A stretch of DNA of 64,000 nt from DASPOJ01 sp050014395 (lineage in GTDB: Bacteria > Acidobacteriota > Terriglobia > Acidiferrales > UBA7541): positions 1 to 64,000 of the forward strand of contig JBEKDK010000001.1 of the NCBI GenBank assembly GCA_050014395.1, read 5' to 3'. Positions within the stretch are counted from its first letter, which is position 1; the number at the start of each line of letters is the position of its first letter. The notes beneath the pieces were generated by a model. It had not been told where the DNA came from. It did not search any database and saw only the letters and a program-made list of their open reading frames with translations. Made by a program: the position numbers and the translations under genes. Shown here piece after piece: positions 8,184 through 15,863 of this stretch.

Positions 8184-8945
8184 CTAAGAAGAGAGCACGG
8201 TCTCGGCCAAAACGGCTTGAGCCCCAGCTGTTTGCTTGTCTAAGTCGGTCACGCCGCGTCCCAAGATAATCAGACGATGGAACAAAAACCCCATTGCAAT
8301 CCTATTCAATTCCGGCGTTTGAACATCGTAAAAAACAATCGACGCCAGTTCTCGGGAGTGAATCAGCTCAAAGTACGTGCATTCCCCGCCGTAATATTCT
8401 CCGTGCTCTCCCCTGAACGCGTAAGAAATTCGACCAAGTCCCCCTGCTCGGGTGGGATATTTGGAGAACGAGCTCGTGCTGCACGCCTGGGCATCCCGCA
8501 TTACTCTTCGCTCTGCAATCCATTCTGAGAGCGAGAGAAGAACCAACAGAGGCGGATACTGACCCAAAAAAAACGCTAGATACGCTAGCCGAGACGTGAA
8601 GATCCAATTCAGGAAACTGAATTTCGTGGGGCCACCGGCTGCGAAGAACACAAGAAAAGCAACTGCCAGAAACGTAGGCACAAACAGAAGCCACAGCCTA
8701 GCGAGTTCAACTCTCACCGCCAGCAGGTCTTTCTCAATAGCTTGGCTCCGATCCGGGGCAATCAATCGAACACTGGTCCGCACATAGAACACCTCCCTGC
8801 GCGGATGCATCAGGAACCCAACCACCGCGGCGCTTACGATGGCAAGCGCTATTAGGCCTTCGAGGCAAGCCTCATATGGCGTGAAAAGTAATACTGCGGC
8901 AAGGAGTGCCACACAAAAAATTGCAGACTTTGAGAAAAAGTCCAT
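8184..8945 (-). CDS. Hypothetical membrane protein
   Basis: 253 residues with no recognised domain. Hydrophobic segments lie near residues 6-22, 28-46, 85-106 and 112-137, then a soluble C-terminal region of about 110 residues. Start ATG at 8945. Base use is less GC-rich than in neighbouring genes, with AT-rich codons common, which could mean recent acquisition or weak selection. It is convergent with the VOC fragment and divergent from the aromatic attenuator. Function unknown. Confidence 0.6.
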   Translation of the reverse strand: MDFFSKSAIFCVALLAAVLLFTPYEACLEGLIALAIVSAAVVGFLMHPRREVFYVRTSVRLIAPDRSQAIEKDLLAVRVELARLWLLFVPTFLAVAFLVFFAAGGPTKFSFLNWIFTSRLAYLAFFLGQYPPLLVLLSLSEWIAERRVMRDAQACSTSSFSKYPTRAGGLGRISYAFRGEHGEYYGGECTYFELIHSRELASIVFYDVQTPELNRIAMGFLFHRLIILGRGVTDLDKQTAGAQAVLAETVLSS

Positions 8946-9060
8946 TTTCGATTCCGTTAGATAGAAATGATAACGGAAACGCCTCTTAGAGGTGGCAGTC
9001 TTTTGTCAGTGCCTGATTTGCGCTGATCGGAAACTGACTCGGTGCCGAAAAAAGAAGAGA

Positions 9061-9089
9061 TTGACACGCGCTGGGAGCGCCCCTAGACT
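9061..9089 (+). promoter_or_regulatory. Sigma70-type promoter of the pheA operon
   Basis: TTGACA at 9061-9066, a 17-base spacer and TAGACT at 9084-9089, a close consensus match. Predicted transcription start near 9096, about 15 bases before the leader-peptide ATG. Confidence 0.75.
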
Positions 9090-9110
9090 GGCACGGTCGG
9101 CAAGCTATTT

Positions 9111-9194
9111 ATGAACTACGCGCTCTATTTCGCCTTTAGCCGCCGCTTCTCCTGGTATTGGAGAAGCGGGCAGACTGGGGTTGTGCGCGGTTAG
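9111..9194 (+). CDS. Aromatic amino-acid leader peptide (27 aa) of the pheA attenuator
   Basis: ATG at 9111, TAG at 9192-9194. Residues 3-17 read YALYFAFSRRFSWYW: three Tyr, three Phe and two Trp in 15 residues. The WYW codons (9153-9161) form the loop of the first RNA hairpin. Downstream are prephenate dehydratase and DAHP synthase, enzymes of the Phe and common aromatic pathways, so the codons match the pathway products. No clear Shine-Dalgarno. E. coli pheL senses mainly Phe and trpL senses Trp; a leader mixing all three aromatics is unusual as far as I know. Confidence 0.75.
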   Translation: MNYALYFAFSRRFSWYWRSGQTGVVRG

Positions 9195-9243
9195 GATGAG
9201 CGAGTAGCCGAGCAAAACCGAGCGAGTTTCCCAGTCTGGCCGC
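9143..9243 (+). promoter_or_regulatory. pheA attenuator: alternative hairpins
   Basis: CCGCTTCTCC (9143-9152) pairs perfectly with GGAGAAGCGG (9160-9169), placing the Trp-Tyr-Trp codons in the loop. Alternatively GCGG (9166-9169) and CAGACTGGG (9171-9179) pair with CCCAGTCTG (9230-9238) and CCGC (9240-9243), leaving one G-G mismatch. The second fold uses bases 9240-9243 of the terminator's 5' arm, so it is an antiterminator. Pairings checked by eye only. Confidence 0.7.
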
Positions 9244-9271
9244 GATCTCCGAAACGGAGCGCGGCTTTTTT
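9239..9271 (+). terminator. Intrinsic terminator (attenuator) upstream of pheA
   Basis: GCCGCG (9239-9244) and CTCCG (9247-9251) pair with CGGAG (9255-9259) and CGCGGC (9260-9265) around an AAA loop with a two-base bulge, followed by TTTTTT. It ends about 30 bases before the pheA start and follows only the leader ORF, so it fits attenuation. Confidence 0.85.
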
Positions 9272-9300
9272 ATTGTCTGCGTGTTTTTCAGGAGGAAGCG

Positions 9301-10170
9301 TTGAATACGAAGCCCCTGCGCGTGGCATTTCAAGGCGAGCCCGGCGCATTCAGCGAGGCTGCGGCGGTCGGCCTGCTGGGCGAAGCGATCGAGACTGTGC
9401 CGCGCCCGACGTTCGACCGCACGTTTGCGGCGATCGCCGACGGCGCGGCGGACCTGCTGATGGTGCCGATCGAAAACAGTTTGGCCGGCTCCGTGCTGCG
9501 CGTTTTCGATTTGCTGCTCGACCACAATCTTGCGATTCGCGCGGAAACGGTGTTGCCAATCGCGCACGATCTGATCGGCTGCCCGGGTGCGACACTCGCG
9601 GGCATTCGCTCCGTGGAATCGCATCCGATGGCGCTGGCGCAGTGCGAGCGCCTGATCGCCGCGCATCCCGAATGGAAACGCATCCCGGCCGAGGACACCG
9701 CCGGCAGTGTGCGCGAAGTGCTGGCGCGCGGCGATATTTCCTGCGCGGCCATAGCCGGCACGCGCGCGGCAAAACATTACGGCGGAGTGGTGCTCGCAAG
9801 CAACGTGCAGGACAACGCGCGAAACTTCACGCGCTTCCTGCTGCTTTCCACCGATCACAGTCCAGTCGCGGGCGCGGACAAGATGACGCTGGTCACGCGT
9901 CTGGCGCACAAGCCCGGCGCGCTGCTTTCCGCGCTGCAGCCATTCGCGCGGCGCGGCGTGAATCTGCTGAAGATCGAAAGCCGGCCGATTCACGGCTGCC
10001 CTTGGGAATATCAATTTTTTCTGGACGTCGAAGCGACATCGCCCAACGCGCTCGAGCAGGCGGTGGATGAGCTGCGGCGCGAAACACAGGAAGTGCGCGT
10101 GCTCGGCCTGTATCCCGGCGCGCGAAACAATCCGGAGGAATCCGCAGCCTCCACAGGGAGAAAGCCATGA
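9301..10170 (+). CDS. pheA: Prephenate dehydratase (monofunctional, with ACT domain)
   Basis: Converts prephenate to phenylpyruvate. 289 residues: catalytic domain from RVAFQGEPGAFSEAA through VPIENSLAGSV and a C-terminal ACT domain (MTLVTRLAHKPGALLSALQP, then the ESRP motif of Phe binding). There is no chorismate mutase domain; that activity is encoded separately at 55451-55792. The start is TTG at 9301 behind a strong AGGAGG at 9290-9295. It overlaps the following DAHP synthase gene by four bases (ATGA). Confidence 0.93.
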   Translation: MNTKPLRVAFQGEPGAFSEAAAVGLLGEAIETVPRPTFDRTFAAIADGAADLLMVPIENSLAGSVLRVFDLLLDHNLAIRAETVLPIAHDLIGCPGATLAGIRSVESHPMALAQCERLIAAHPEWKRIPAEDTAGSVREVLARGDISCAAIAGTRAAKHYGGVVLASNVQDNARNFTRFLLLSTDHSPVAGADKMTLVTRLAHKPGALLSALQPFARRGVNLLKIESRPIHGCPWEYQFFLDVEATSPNALEQAVDELRRETQEVRVLGLYPGARNNPEESAASTGRKP

Positions 10171-11129
10171 GCACCCGCCCCATGAGTACACGAGAAATGA
10201 TTTCGCGTTCCGATCGACTGCGCTTATCGCGCGGAGCACGCGCAGTGCCACGGCCGTCCGCGCCCGGCCCTCACCTCGCGCGCGCGGCGCACACCGAAAC
10301 CTCGGCCCAGCCTGTTCCGCCTTTTCGCTTAGCCAGCAGGCAATTCCATCCGGAAGCGACCGTTGTGCGCGCCGGCAGAGTCTCATTCGGCGCGGGCCTT
10401 GTCGTAATCGCCGGACCCTGCTCGATTGAATCGCGGCGGCACATTTTGGAAACCGCGCGGCGCGTGAAAACCGCCGGTGCGGACATGCTGCGCGGCGGGG
10501 CATACAAACCGCGCACATCACCCTACGATTTTCAGGGCCTGGGCGAGAAAGCGTTGCGCTGGCTGGCCGAAGCCGGCGAAGCGACGGGGCTGCCGGTGGT
10601 GACGGAAGTATTGAGTCAAGAAGACGTCGAGCGCGTGGCCGAGCATGCCGACCTGATTCAGGTCGGCGCGCGCAATATGCAGAACACCGCGCTGCTGCGC
10701 AAACTCGCGCGGACAAAGAAACCTGTGCTGCTGAAGCGCGGCGCTTCGGCGACGATTTCGGAATGGCTGCTGGCCGCGGAGTATTTGCTGGCCGGCGGAA
10801 ATCCCAACGTCGTGCTATGCGAGCGCGGAATCCGCACCTTCGAGACGGCCACGCGCAATACGCTGGACCTCGCCGGCGTCGCGCTGGTGAAGCAACTCTC
10901 GCACCTGCCCGTAATCGTTGACCCTTCGCACGCCACCGGCCTCTCTGCGCTCGTGCCGGCCGCATCGCGCGCGGCAGTCGCTGTAGGAGCAGATGGCCTG
11001 CTGATCGAAGTGCACCCGCGGCCCAGCGAAGCGTGGTCCGACGGCGCCCAAACCCTCGACCCAATAACGTTTGCTGCGCTCGTGCAAGAACTGCGCGCAT
11101 CGGCTGCGCGCACCAGTGGGCAGGCGTAG
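10167..11129 (+). CDS. DAHP synthase (3-deoxy-7-phosphoheptulonate synthase), form with atypical N-terminus
   Basis: First committed step of the shikimate pathway. The barrel carries VVIAGPCSIES, RGGAYKPRTSPYDFQGLG, QVGARNMQN, PVLLKRGASATISEWL and IVDPSHATGLS, all typical of the AroG/KDSA-like type. The first 70 or so residues are Arg/Pro/Ala-rich and do not resemble the ferredoxin-like domain of the second copy at 54401-55420. Only 320 residues. Translationally coupled to pheA and so under the aromatic attenuator. Confidence 0.9.
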   Translation: MSTRPMSTREMISRSDRLRLSRGARAVPRPSAPGPHLARAAHTETSAQPVPPFRLASRQFHPEATVVRAGRVSFGAGLVVIAGPCSIESRRHILETARRVKTAGADMLRGGAYKPRTSPYDFQGLGEKALRWLAEAGEATGLPVVTEVLSQEDVERVAEHADLIQVGARNMQNTALLRKLARTKKPVLLKRGASATISEWLLAAEYLLAGGNPNVVLCERGIRTFETATRNTLDLAGVALVKQLSHLPVIVDPSHATGLSALVPAASRAAVAVGADGLLIEVHPRPSEAWSDGAQTLDPITFAALVQELRASAARTSGQA

Positions 11130-11201
11130 ACGCCGCAGCCAGCCACACTACTCACAACTCGGACTTTCGAGGGGATCAAACTCTTGCAGGGGTGCGCGTG
11201 G

Positions 11202-12131
11202 CTAGCGCCGCGCCACGAGCGTCTCGTGCTCAGTTTCGTGATTGGCAGGAGCCTTGCGGTGTTCGCGTATCAGCGCGATGAAGGATTGCGCGGCGCGCGG
11301 CAAGCTGCGATCGCGTCGATAAACCAATCCGAGGGTGCGCCACACATCCACGCCTTCCAGAGGAATCAGCTTCACTTCGCCGGACTTGACCTCGTCGCGC
11401 GCGAAGCTTTCGCTGATGAACGAAATCCCCACGTTGGCGGCAACGAAGCGCTTGATCATGCCGATGCTCGGCAATTCCATGGCGATGTGCAGACGCGAGC
11501 GGTAGGCGCGGAACAATTTGTCGAGCACCTGCCGCGTGTACCCAGTTTTCGGAAAAATCAACGGTTGCTCGGCCACGGCCGCCAGCGTCACCTTGCTCAA
11601 TCCGGCCAGCGGGCTCTGCCGCCCGACCATCAGCATCATGCGATCCTTGAAAACCGGATGCACTTTTAGGTTCGGCGATTTCACCGGCAGCGTCACGATG
11701 CCGACGTCGATCGAGCCGTCTTCCAAGCGTTGCAGGATTTTGTGGCTGAAATTGCGGTAAACGCTGACGTGAACCAAAGGATAGCGGCGCTGATATTCGG
11801 CGAAAATGTCGGGCAGGACGTAAAGACACGTGGCTTCGTTCGCGCCAAAGTAGAGCGGCCCTTGCACCGTGGTGCCGCGGTCGGCCACGGCCTGCAGCGA
11901 TTCATCGCGCAGTCGCAGCAGCCGCGCTGCGTAATCGAACAGCACCTCGCCCGCCGGCGTGAGCTGCACAGATTTGGCCGAGCGGTCCAGCAGGCGCGCG
12001 CCATAAGCCTGCTCGAGCTGGCGGATTTGCGCGCTCACGGCAGATTGCGAGCGAAATACTTTCTGCCCGGCGCGCGAAAAGCTGCCGAGCTTCGCAACCT
12101 GAACGAACGTGGTCAGTTGGTCAAAATCCAT
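11202..12131 (-). CDS. LysR-family transcriptional regulator
   Basis: 309 residues. The N-terminal winged helix-turn-helix covers residues 1-60 (FVQVAKLGSFSRAGQKVF, then SQSAVSAQIRQLE), followed by a LysR substrate-binding domain to the end. Such regulators respond to a small co-inducer, often acting on an adjacent gene; no divergent partner is present, since the next gene upstream reads in the same direction. Target unknown. ATG at 12131. Confidence 0.9.
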   Translation of the reverse strand: MDFDQLTTFVQVAKLGSFSRAGQKVFRSQSAVSAQIRQLEQAYGARLLDRSAKSVQLTPAGEVLFDYAARLLRLRDESLQAVADRGTTVQGPLYFGANEATCLYVLPDIFAEYQRRYPLVHVSVYRNFSHKILQRLEDGSIDVGIVTLPVKSPNLKVHPVFKDRMMLMVGRQSPLAGLSKVTLAAVAEQPLIFPKTGYTRQVLDKLFRAYRSRLHIAMELPSIGMIKRFVAANVGISFISESFARDEVKSGEVKLIPLEGVDVWRTLGLVYRRDRSLPRAAQSFIALIREHRKAPANHETEHETLVARR

Positions 12132-12180
12132 GGTGCAAATACTCGCCGCGCATTATACAAGATTTGACCTAGTTCCGGTG

Positions 12181-12240
12181 GCCGAGAGGTGCTTTGCCAG
12201 TGTCGCAGTCCCGTCTAGAGGACTGGCCTCTCCGTTCGGC
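12181..12240. repeat. Imperfect inverted repeat between the regulator genes
   Basis: GCCGAGAGG at 12181-12189 mirrors CCTCTCCGTTCGGC ending at 12240, and AGTCC pairs with GGACT inside. There is no U-tract on either strand, so a terminator is not convincing. It lies in the 170-base gap between the rcnR-like and lysR genes. Confidence 0.35.
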
Positions 12241-12301
12241 ATTAATGAAAAATAAACCGTTCAGCTCAACGATGCAAAATTCGCAGCGCAGGATTCCGCA
12301 G

Positions 12302-12568
12302 TCATTTCAAATAGGTTCTGACGATTTCAATCACGTCTTCTGAAGCTGCTTCGGCGGACTTTGAATTCTTGGGCATGTGATTGCGAATGTGGTCTTCGAG
12401 CAGTTCGCCCATCAGGCTGTTGATCGATCCGCGCGCCGCCGCCAGGCGCTGGAGGACGTCCGCGCATTGTTCATCGTCGTTCAGGCCGCGCAGCGCGCTT
12501 TCAAGCTGCCCGATAATCTTCTTGGTGCGGTTGACCAACTCCAATTTCTCTCGCGATAAATGTGACAT
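12302..12568 (-). CDS. CsoR/RcnR/FrmR-family repressor, RcnR-like ligand set
   Basis: 88-residue all-helical DUF156 protein. It begins MSHLSREKLEL and shows His3, Cys35 (DEQCADVL), His60 and His64 (LLEDHIRNH). That matches the Ni/Co ligand set of E. coli RcnR, while CsoR would have Cys at the third position. The C-terminal EDVIEIVRTYLK resembles FrmR, so formaldehyde sensing is a less likely alternative. A dyad just upstream is a candidate operator, suggesting autoregulation. No nickel or cobalt exporter is adjacent. Confidence 0.85.
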   Translation of the reverse strand: MSHLSREKLELVNRTKKIIGQLESALRGLNDDEQCADVLQRLAAARGSINSLMGELLEDHIRNHMPKNSKSAEAASEDVIEIVRTYLK

Positions 12569-12579
12569 TTTTCTTTGCC

Positions 12580-12594
12580 TACCCTATAGGGGTA
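12580..12594. promoter_or_regulatory. Candidate operator of the RcnR-like repressor
   Basis: TACCCTATAGGGGTA is a near-perfect dyad with G/C tracts flanked by TA, the general style of CsoR/RcnR operators. It begins 12 bases upstream of the repressor start codon and faces the porin gene on the other side. Confidence 0.5.
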
Positions 12595-12729
12595 TGGTAT
12601 GAACTCTGGCGGAACATGCTACCAGATCGCACGGAATTTTACGATTATTTAATCTCGCCGGGCTTAGTCGTGTGAGTTACTCGGCCGACTTTGAATGCGG
12701 CCGCTTGGCGAGAATCATCTGAGTGTTCG

Positions 12730-14163
12730 ATGCGCTTCCTACGCTTAAAATTCGTTCTCCTGCTCTGCGTGATTCTGGCGGCGTCCTGCTGTGCGCCGGT
12801 GTGCGCCCGCGCGCAGGACGCCTCACCACAGGCGGCGGGTCAATCTTCAGCCCAAAGTGCAACGCAAGAGCAATCGGCGTCCGCTGCTCCAGTGACGCTA
12901 TTCCCCCACTCGCAGGCGAGCCGCTGGTGGATTTCGGGCCAAGCGAACATCGTCATGCAGTGGCATTCGACGTTTCCCGCGGCGTATAGCGGCGCGAATA
13001 GTTTCGGTCCTCGCGGGCAGAGCGCGACGTCGAAGGTCTACTCTCTTTACACCGGATTTGAGCTTACGCACACCACGGAAATCCTGTTGGATATCGAAAG
13101 TGCCGGCGGTCACGGTTTGAGCGAAGCCCTGGGTCTGGCGGGATTTACCAATCTGGACGTAGTCCGCAATCCCGCGCTGGGCCCGGCACCTTACTTGGCG
13201 CGCCTGATGATCCGGCAGATTATTCCGCTTTCAATGCAACGCGTCTCCGCCGATCGCGACTTCCTGGACCTTTCGACTTCGATGCCCGTGCGGCGGCTGG
13301 AATTTCGCATCGGGAAATTCGGAATGGTGGATTTCCTCGACGCCAATTCCGGTGGCAGCGATAGCCACTTGCAATTCCTGAACTGGGTCGTAGACGACGA
13401 TGGCGCCTACGACTACGCCGCCAACACGCGCGGCTATACCGACGGCGCGCTGGTCGAATACGACGATCATCGCTGGTCGGTGCGTTTCGTCGAGGCGCTG
13501 ATGCCCAAAGTCGCCAACGGCTTGAATCTCGACGCGAATCTTGCGCGCGCTCGCTCGGAAAATCTGGAAGTCACCTACGGCGGCGGATTCCTGCATCACC
13601 GCGAAGGCGCCATCCGCGTGCTGGGCTACTTGAACACGGCGGACATGGGAAATTATCGCGAGGCCATCGAAGAATTTAACGCCGGCGAAGTGAAGGTGCC
13701 CAGCATCATCGGCACGCGGCGGGAAGGCCGCCAGAAATACGGCTTCGAGCTAAATCTCGAACAGGATCTGACCTCGCACTTCGGCGTTTTCAGCCGGCTC
13801 GGCTGGAGCGACGGCCGGAACGAATCTTTCGCCTATACCGAAGTGGACCGCACAGGCGAGTTCGGCGATTACCTTCGCGGCGATTGGTGGCGCCGCGCGA
13901 ACGACCGCGCCGGCACGGCGTTCGTGATCAATGGAATCGTCGGCGACCATCGCGTGTACCTGGCCGATGGCGGATTAGGTTTCCTGCTGGGAGACGGCGC
14001 GCTCGCCTACGGCCAGGAAAAGATCTTCGAGGGTTACTACACGCTGCATATGTGGCGCGGCCTGTTCGCATCATTCGATGCGCAACACGTCAACAATCCC
14101 GGTTACAACAAGGCCCGCGGCCCGGTGTGGGTTCCGGGCCTTCGTCTGCATGTGGATTTCTGA
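12730..14163 (+). CDS. Carbohydrate-selective porin-like outer-membrane protein (OprB-like)
   Basis: A signal peptide is evident (MRFLRLKFVLLLCVILAASC, cleavage near ARA-QD). The rest has alternating aromatic and polar strands typical of a beta-barrel and ends in HVDF, a C-terminal Phe as recognised by the BAM machinery. Segments such as FRIGKFGMVDFLD and YGFELNLEQDLT are like OprB-type porins. The open frame extends back to 12691, but ATG 12730 gives a proper signal peptide. The substrate is unknown. Confidence 0.7.
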   Translation: MRFLRLKFVLLLCVILAASCCAPVCARAQDASPQAAGQSSAQSATQEQSASAAPVTLFPHSQASRWWISGQANIVMQWHSTFPAAYSGANSFGPRGQSATSKVYSLYTGFELTHTTEILLDIESAGGHGLSEALGLAGFTNLDVVRNPALGPAPYLARLMIRQIIPLSMQRVSADRDFLDLSTSMPVRRLEFRIGKFGMVDFLDANSGGSDSHLQFLNWVVDDDGAYDYAANTRGYTDGALVEYDDHRWSVRFVEALMPKVANGLNLDANLARARSENLEVTYGGGFLHHREGAIRVLGYLNTADMGNYREAIEEFNAGEVKVPSIIGTRREGRQKYGFELNLEQDLTSHFGVFSRLGWSDGRNESFAYTEVDRTGEFGDYLRGDWWRRANDRAGTAFVINGIVGDHRVYLADGGLGFLLGDGALAYGQEKIFEGYYTLHMWRGLFASFDAQHVNNPGYNKARGPVWVPGLRLHVDF

Positions 14164-14195
14164 GCGTTTTGCCGTGCGAAGACTGACGCGATCAA

Positions 14196-15575
14196 CTAAG
14201 GAATCGAGGCGACTGCCGGAGTCGAATCGGCGCTCTCAACTTCGCTCGAATCAACCGCGGTGACGACGTAGTAGTAAGTCACGCCCGCCTGAACCGTGGT
14301 GTCGGTAAACTGCAAGCTCGAAACCGGAGACGATGGATTCAGCTTCACGTACCCTGAACCTTCTGTCGTGGACGAGTACACGTAATAACCGACCACGTCT
14401 GAAGATGTGCTCGCGTCCCACGTCAGTGAAACCGAATACTGAACCCCTGCACCCGAAAGAGGTATTGGCAACAATCCCGCGTTGGTCGTGATCATGACGT
14501 CGGCGCCGGAGACGAGTCCCGTCACTGTCGGGTCGAACGCAACCGTGAGCGTCGCTGTTTGCGCCGGTTGCAAAACCAAGCCATTCGAAACGCCGCTTGC
14601 GCTGAATCCCGCGCCCGAAACGCTCAGGCTGGAAATTGTGACGTTCGAATTCCCCGTGTTCGTCAGGGTCGTCGTCAGTTGGCTGCTGGTGTTCACGTTG
14701 ACGTTGCTGAAGCTCAAGCTCGTAGGGCTGGCTGACAGTTGGTAGGTCGCGACAACGCCTGTCCCGCTGACCGGGATTGTGAGCTGCGATGGCGTACCGT
14801 TGGTGGTGAGCACGATCGATCCATTGACCGCCCCGCCGGAAGATGGGTCGAAGATCACGTTAAACGTTGCGCTGCCGCCCGCGGCGATGGTCGTGGACGT
14901 AGAAAGCCCTGTGGCGCTGAAGCCCGCCCCGGTCACCGCTATGTTCGAAAAAGTCAGGGTCGCATTGCCTGTATTTTGAAGCAGGATGCTTTGAGAATTG
15001 ATTATTCCGTCCGCCACGCTGCCAAAGATGGCTGATGCCGGATTGGCTGAGATCAGCGGCTGAGGAGTCGCGGTGCCCGTGCCGCTCAACGAAACGCTAA
15101 GCGGCGAATTCGTCGCGTCGCTCATCACTGTCATGGTGCCCGTGACGGCCGCGGCAGATTGCGGTGCGAATCGCACTTGAACGGTGGTGCTCTGCCCCGC
15201 GGGAAGCGGTGCCATCGAGCTTCCCCCGACGATCGTAAAGCCAGTCCCCGAGATCATCGCCTGCGAGATGTTGACTGCCACAGTTCCGGAATTCGTCAGG
15301 TTCACGCTCTCGGTCAATGCGCTTCCCACAGAGACAGGTCCGAAGCCCATGCTGCTGGCACTGGGAGTGAGAACGCCCGTGTCTGCCGCTTGCGTTTGCG
15401 ATTGCGGCGCCGACGCCGCGCTCGTCACTCCAGCGCAGCTCGAAAGTCCGGCAACGGCCGCCAGCGCGGCGATGCCTGTCACTACAGCGAAAAATTTGCG
15501 AAATGTACTTTTGTTTGAATTCTGTACAGCCTGGCCGGCGATTGAATGATTTCGGTTGCTTGTGTGCGCTCTCAT
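14196..15575 (-). CDS. Choice-of-anchor D (ASPM/HYDIN-like) lipoprotein with C-terminal fibronectin III domain
   Basis: Secreted protein with a lipobox-like LSSCAG after a hydrophobic N-terminus. It then has three repeats of about 105 residues with motifs such as FGPVSVGSALTESVNLTNSG and FSNVNVNTSSQLTTTLTNTG, each ending near VSLSGTGTA or a variant. The last 90 residues look like fibronectin type III (VSLTWDASTSSDVVGYYVYS). Likely a cell-surface structural or adhesive protein. Start uncertain: ATG at 15575 or 15611, neither with a Shine-Dalgarno. Confidence 0.75.
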   Translation of the reverse strand: MRAHTSNRNHSIAGQAVQNSNKSTFRKFFAVVTGIAALAAVAGLSSCAGVTSAASAPQSQTQAADTGVLTPSASSMGFGPVSVGSALTESVNLTNSGTVAVNISQAMISGTGFTIVGGSSMAPLPAGQSTTVQVRFAPQSAAAVTGTMTVMSDATNSPLSVSLSGTGTATPQPLISANPASAIFGSVADGIINSQSILLQNTGNATLTFSNIAVTGAGFSATGLSTSTTIAAGGSATFNVIFDPSSGGAVNGSIVLTTNGTPSQLTIPVSGTGVVATYQLSASPTSLSFSNVNVNTSSQLTTTLTNTGNSNVTISSLSVSGAGFSASGVSNGLVLQPAQTATLTVAFDPTVTGLVSGADVMITTNAGLLPIPLSGAGVQYSVSLTWDASTSSDVVGYYVYSSTTEGSGYVKLNPSSPVSSLQFTDTTVQAGVTYYYVVTAVDSSEVESADSTPAVASIP

Positions 15576-15863
15576 GACAGGGATAGTGTGGAATCCTGTC
15601 AGACTGCCCATCTACTGGACGGCAGACCAAAGAAAGGGCAGGTGGTTGATACTGTTCAAACCGGTGCCAAGTACCTGTCCTTCGGGAAGAAAATTCGATT
15701 CCCATCGGGCCTCTTCTCGATCTCGTAAAATAATGAAAACACACTTGTTAGGGACAGCTTGACGGCGTTCTGCGCGATCTTCCCCGCCACTCCTTCGGAC
15801 GGAGAAAGTGCCGCACTCATGTTAGACTTCGATCGACGTTTCGGATGGCTCCGCGTTAGCGCG
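15576..15863. other. Intergenic region between divergent genes
   Basis: About 290 bases between the HYDIN-type lipoprotein and the VanZ-like gene. Both flanking frames have alternative upstream starts inside it (15611 minus; 15759 and 15819 plus). No convincing promoter or hairpin was seen. Confidence 0.4.

Noticed and set aside
9136..11148. Long minus-strand open frame (670 codons) opposite pheA and DAHP synthase
   Set aside because: It is the antisense shadow of two well-supported genes in GC-rich DNA, is dominated by Arg/Ala/Gly, and shows no domain.
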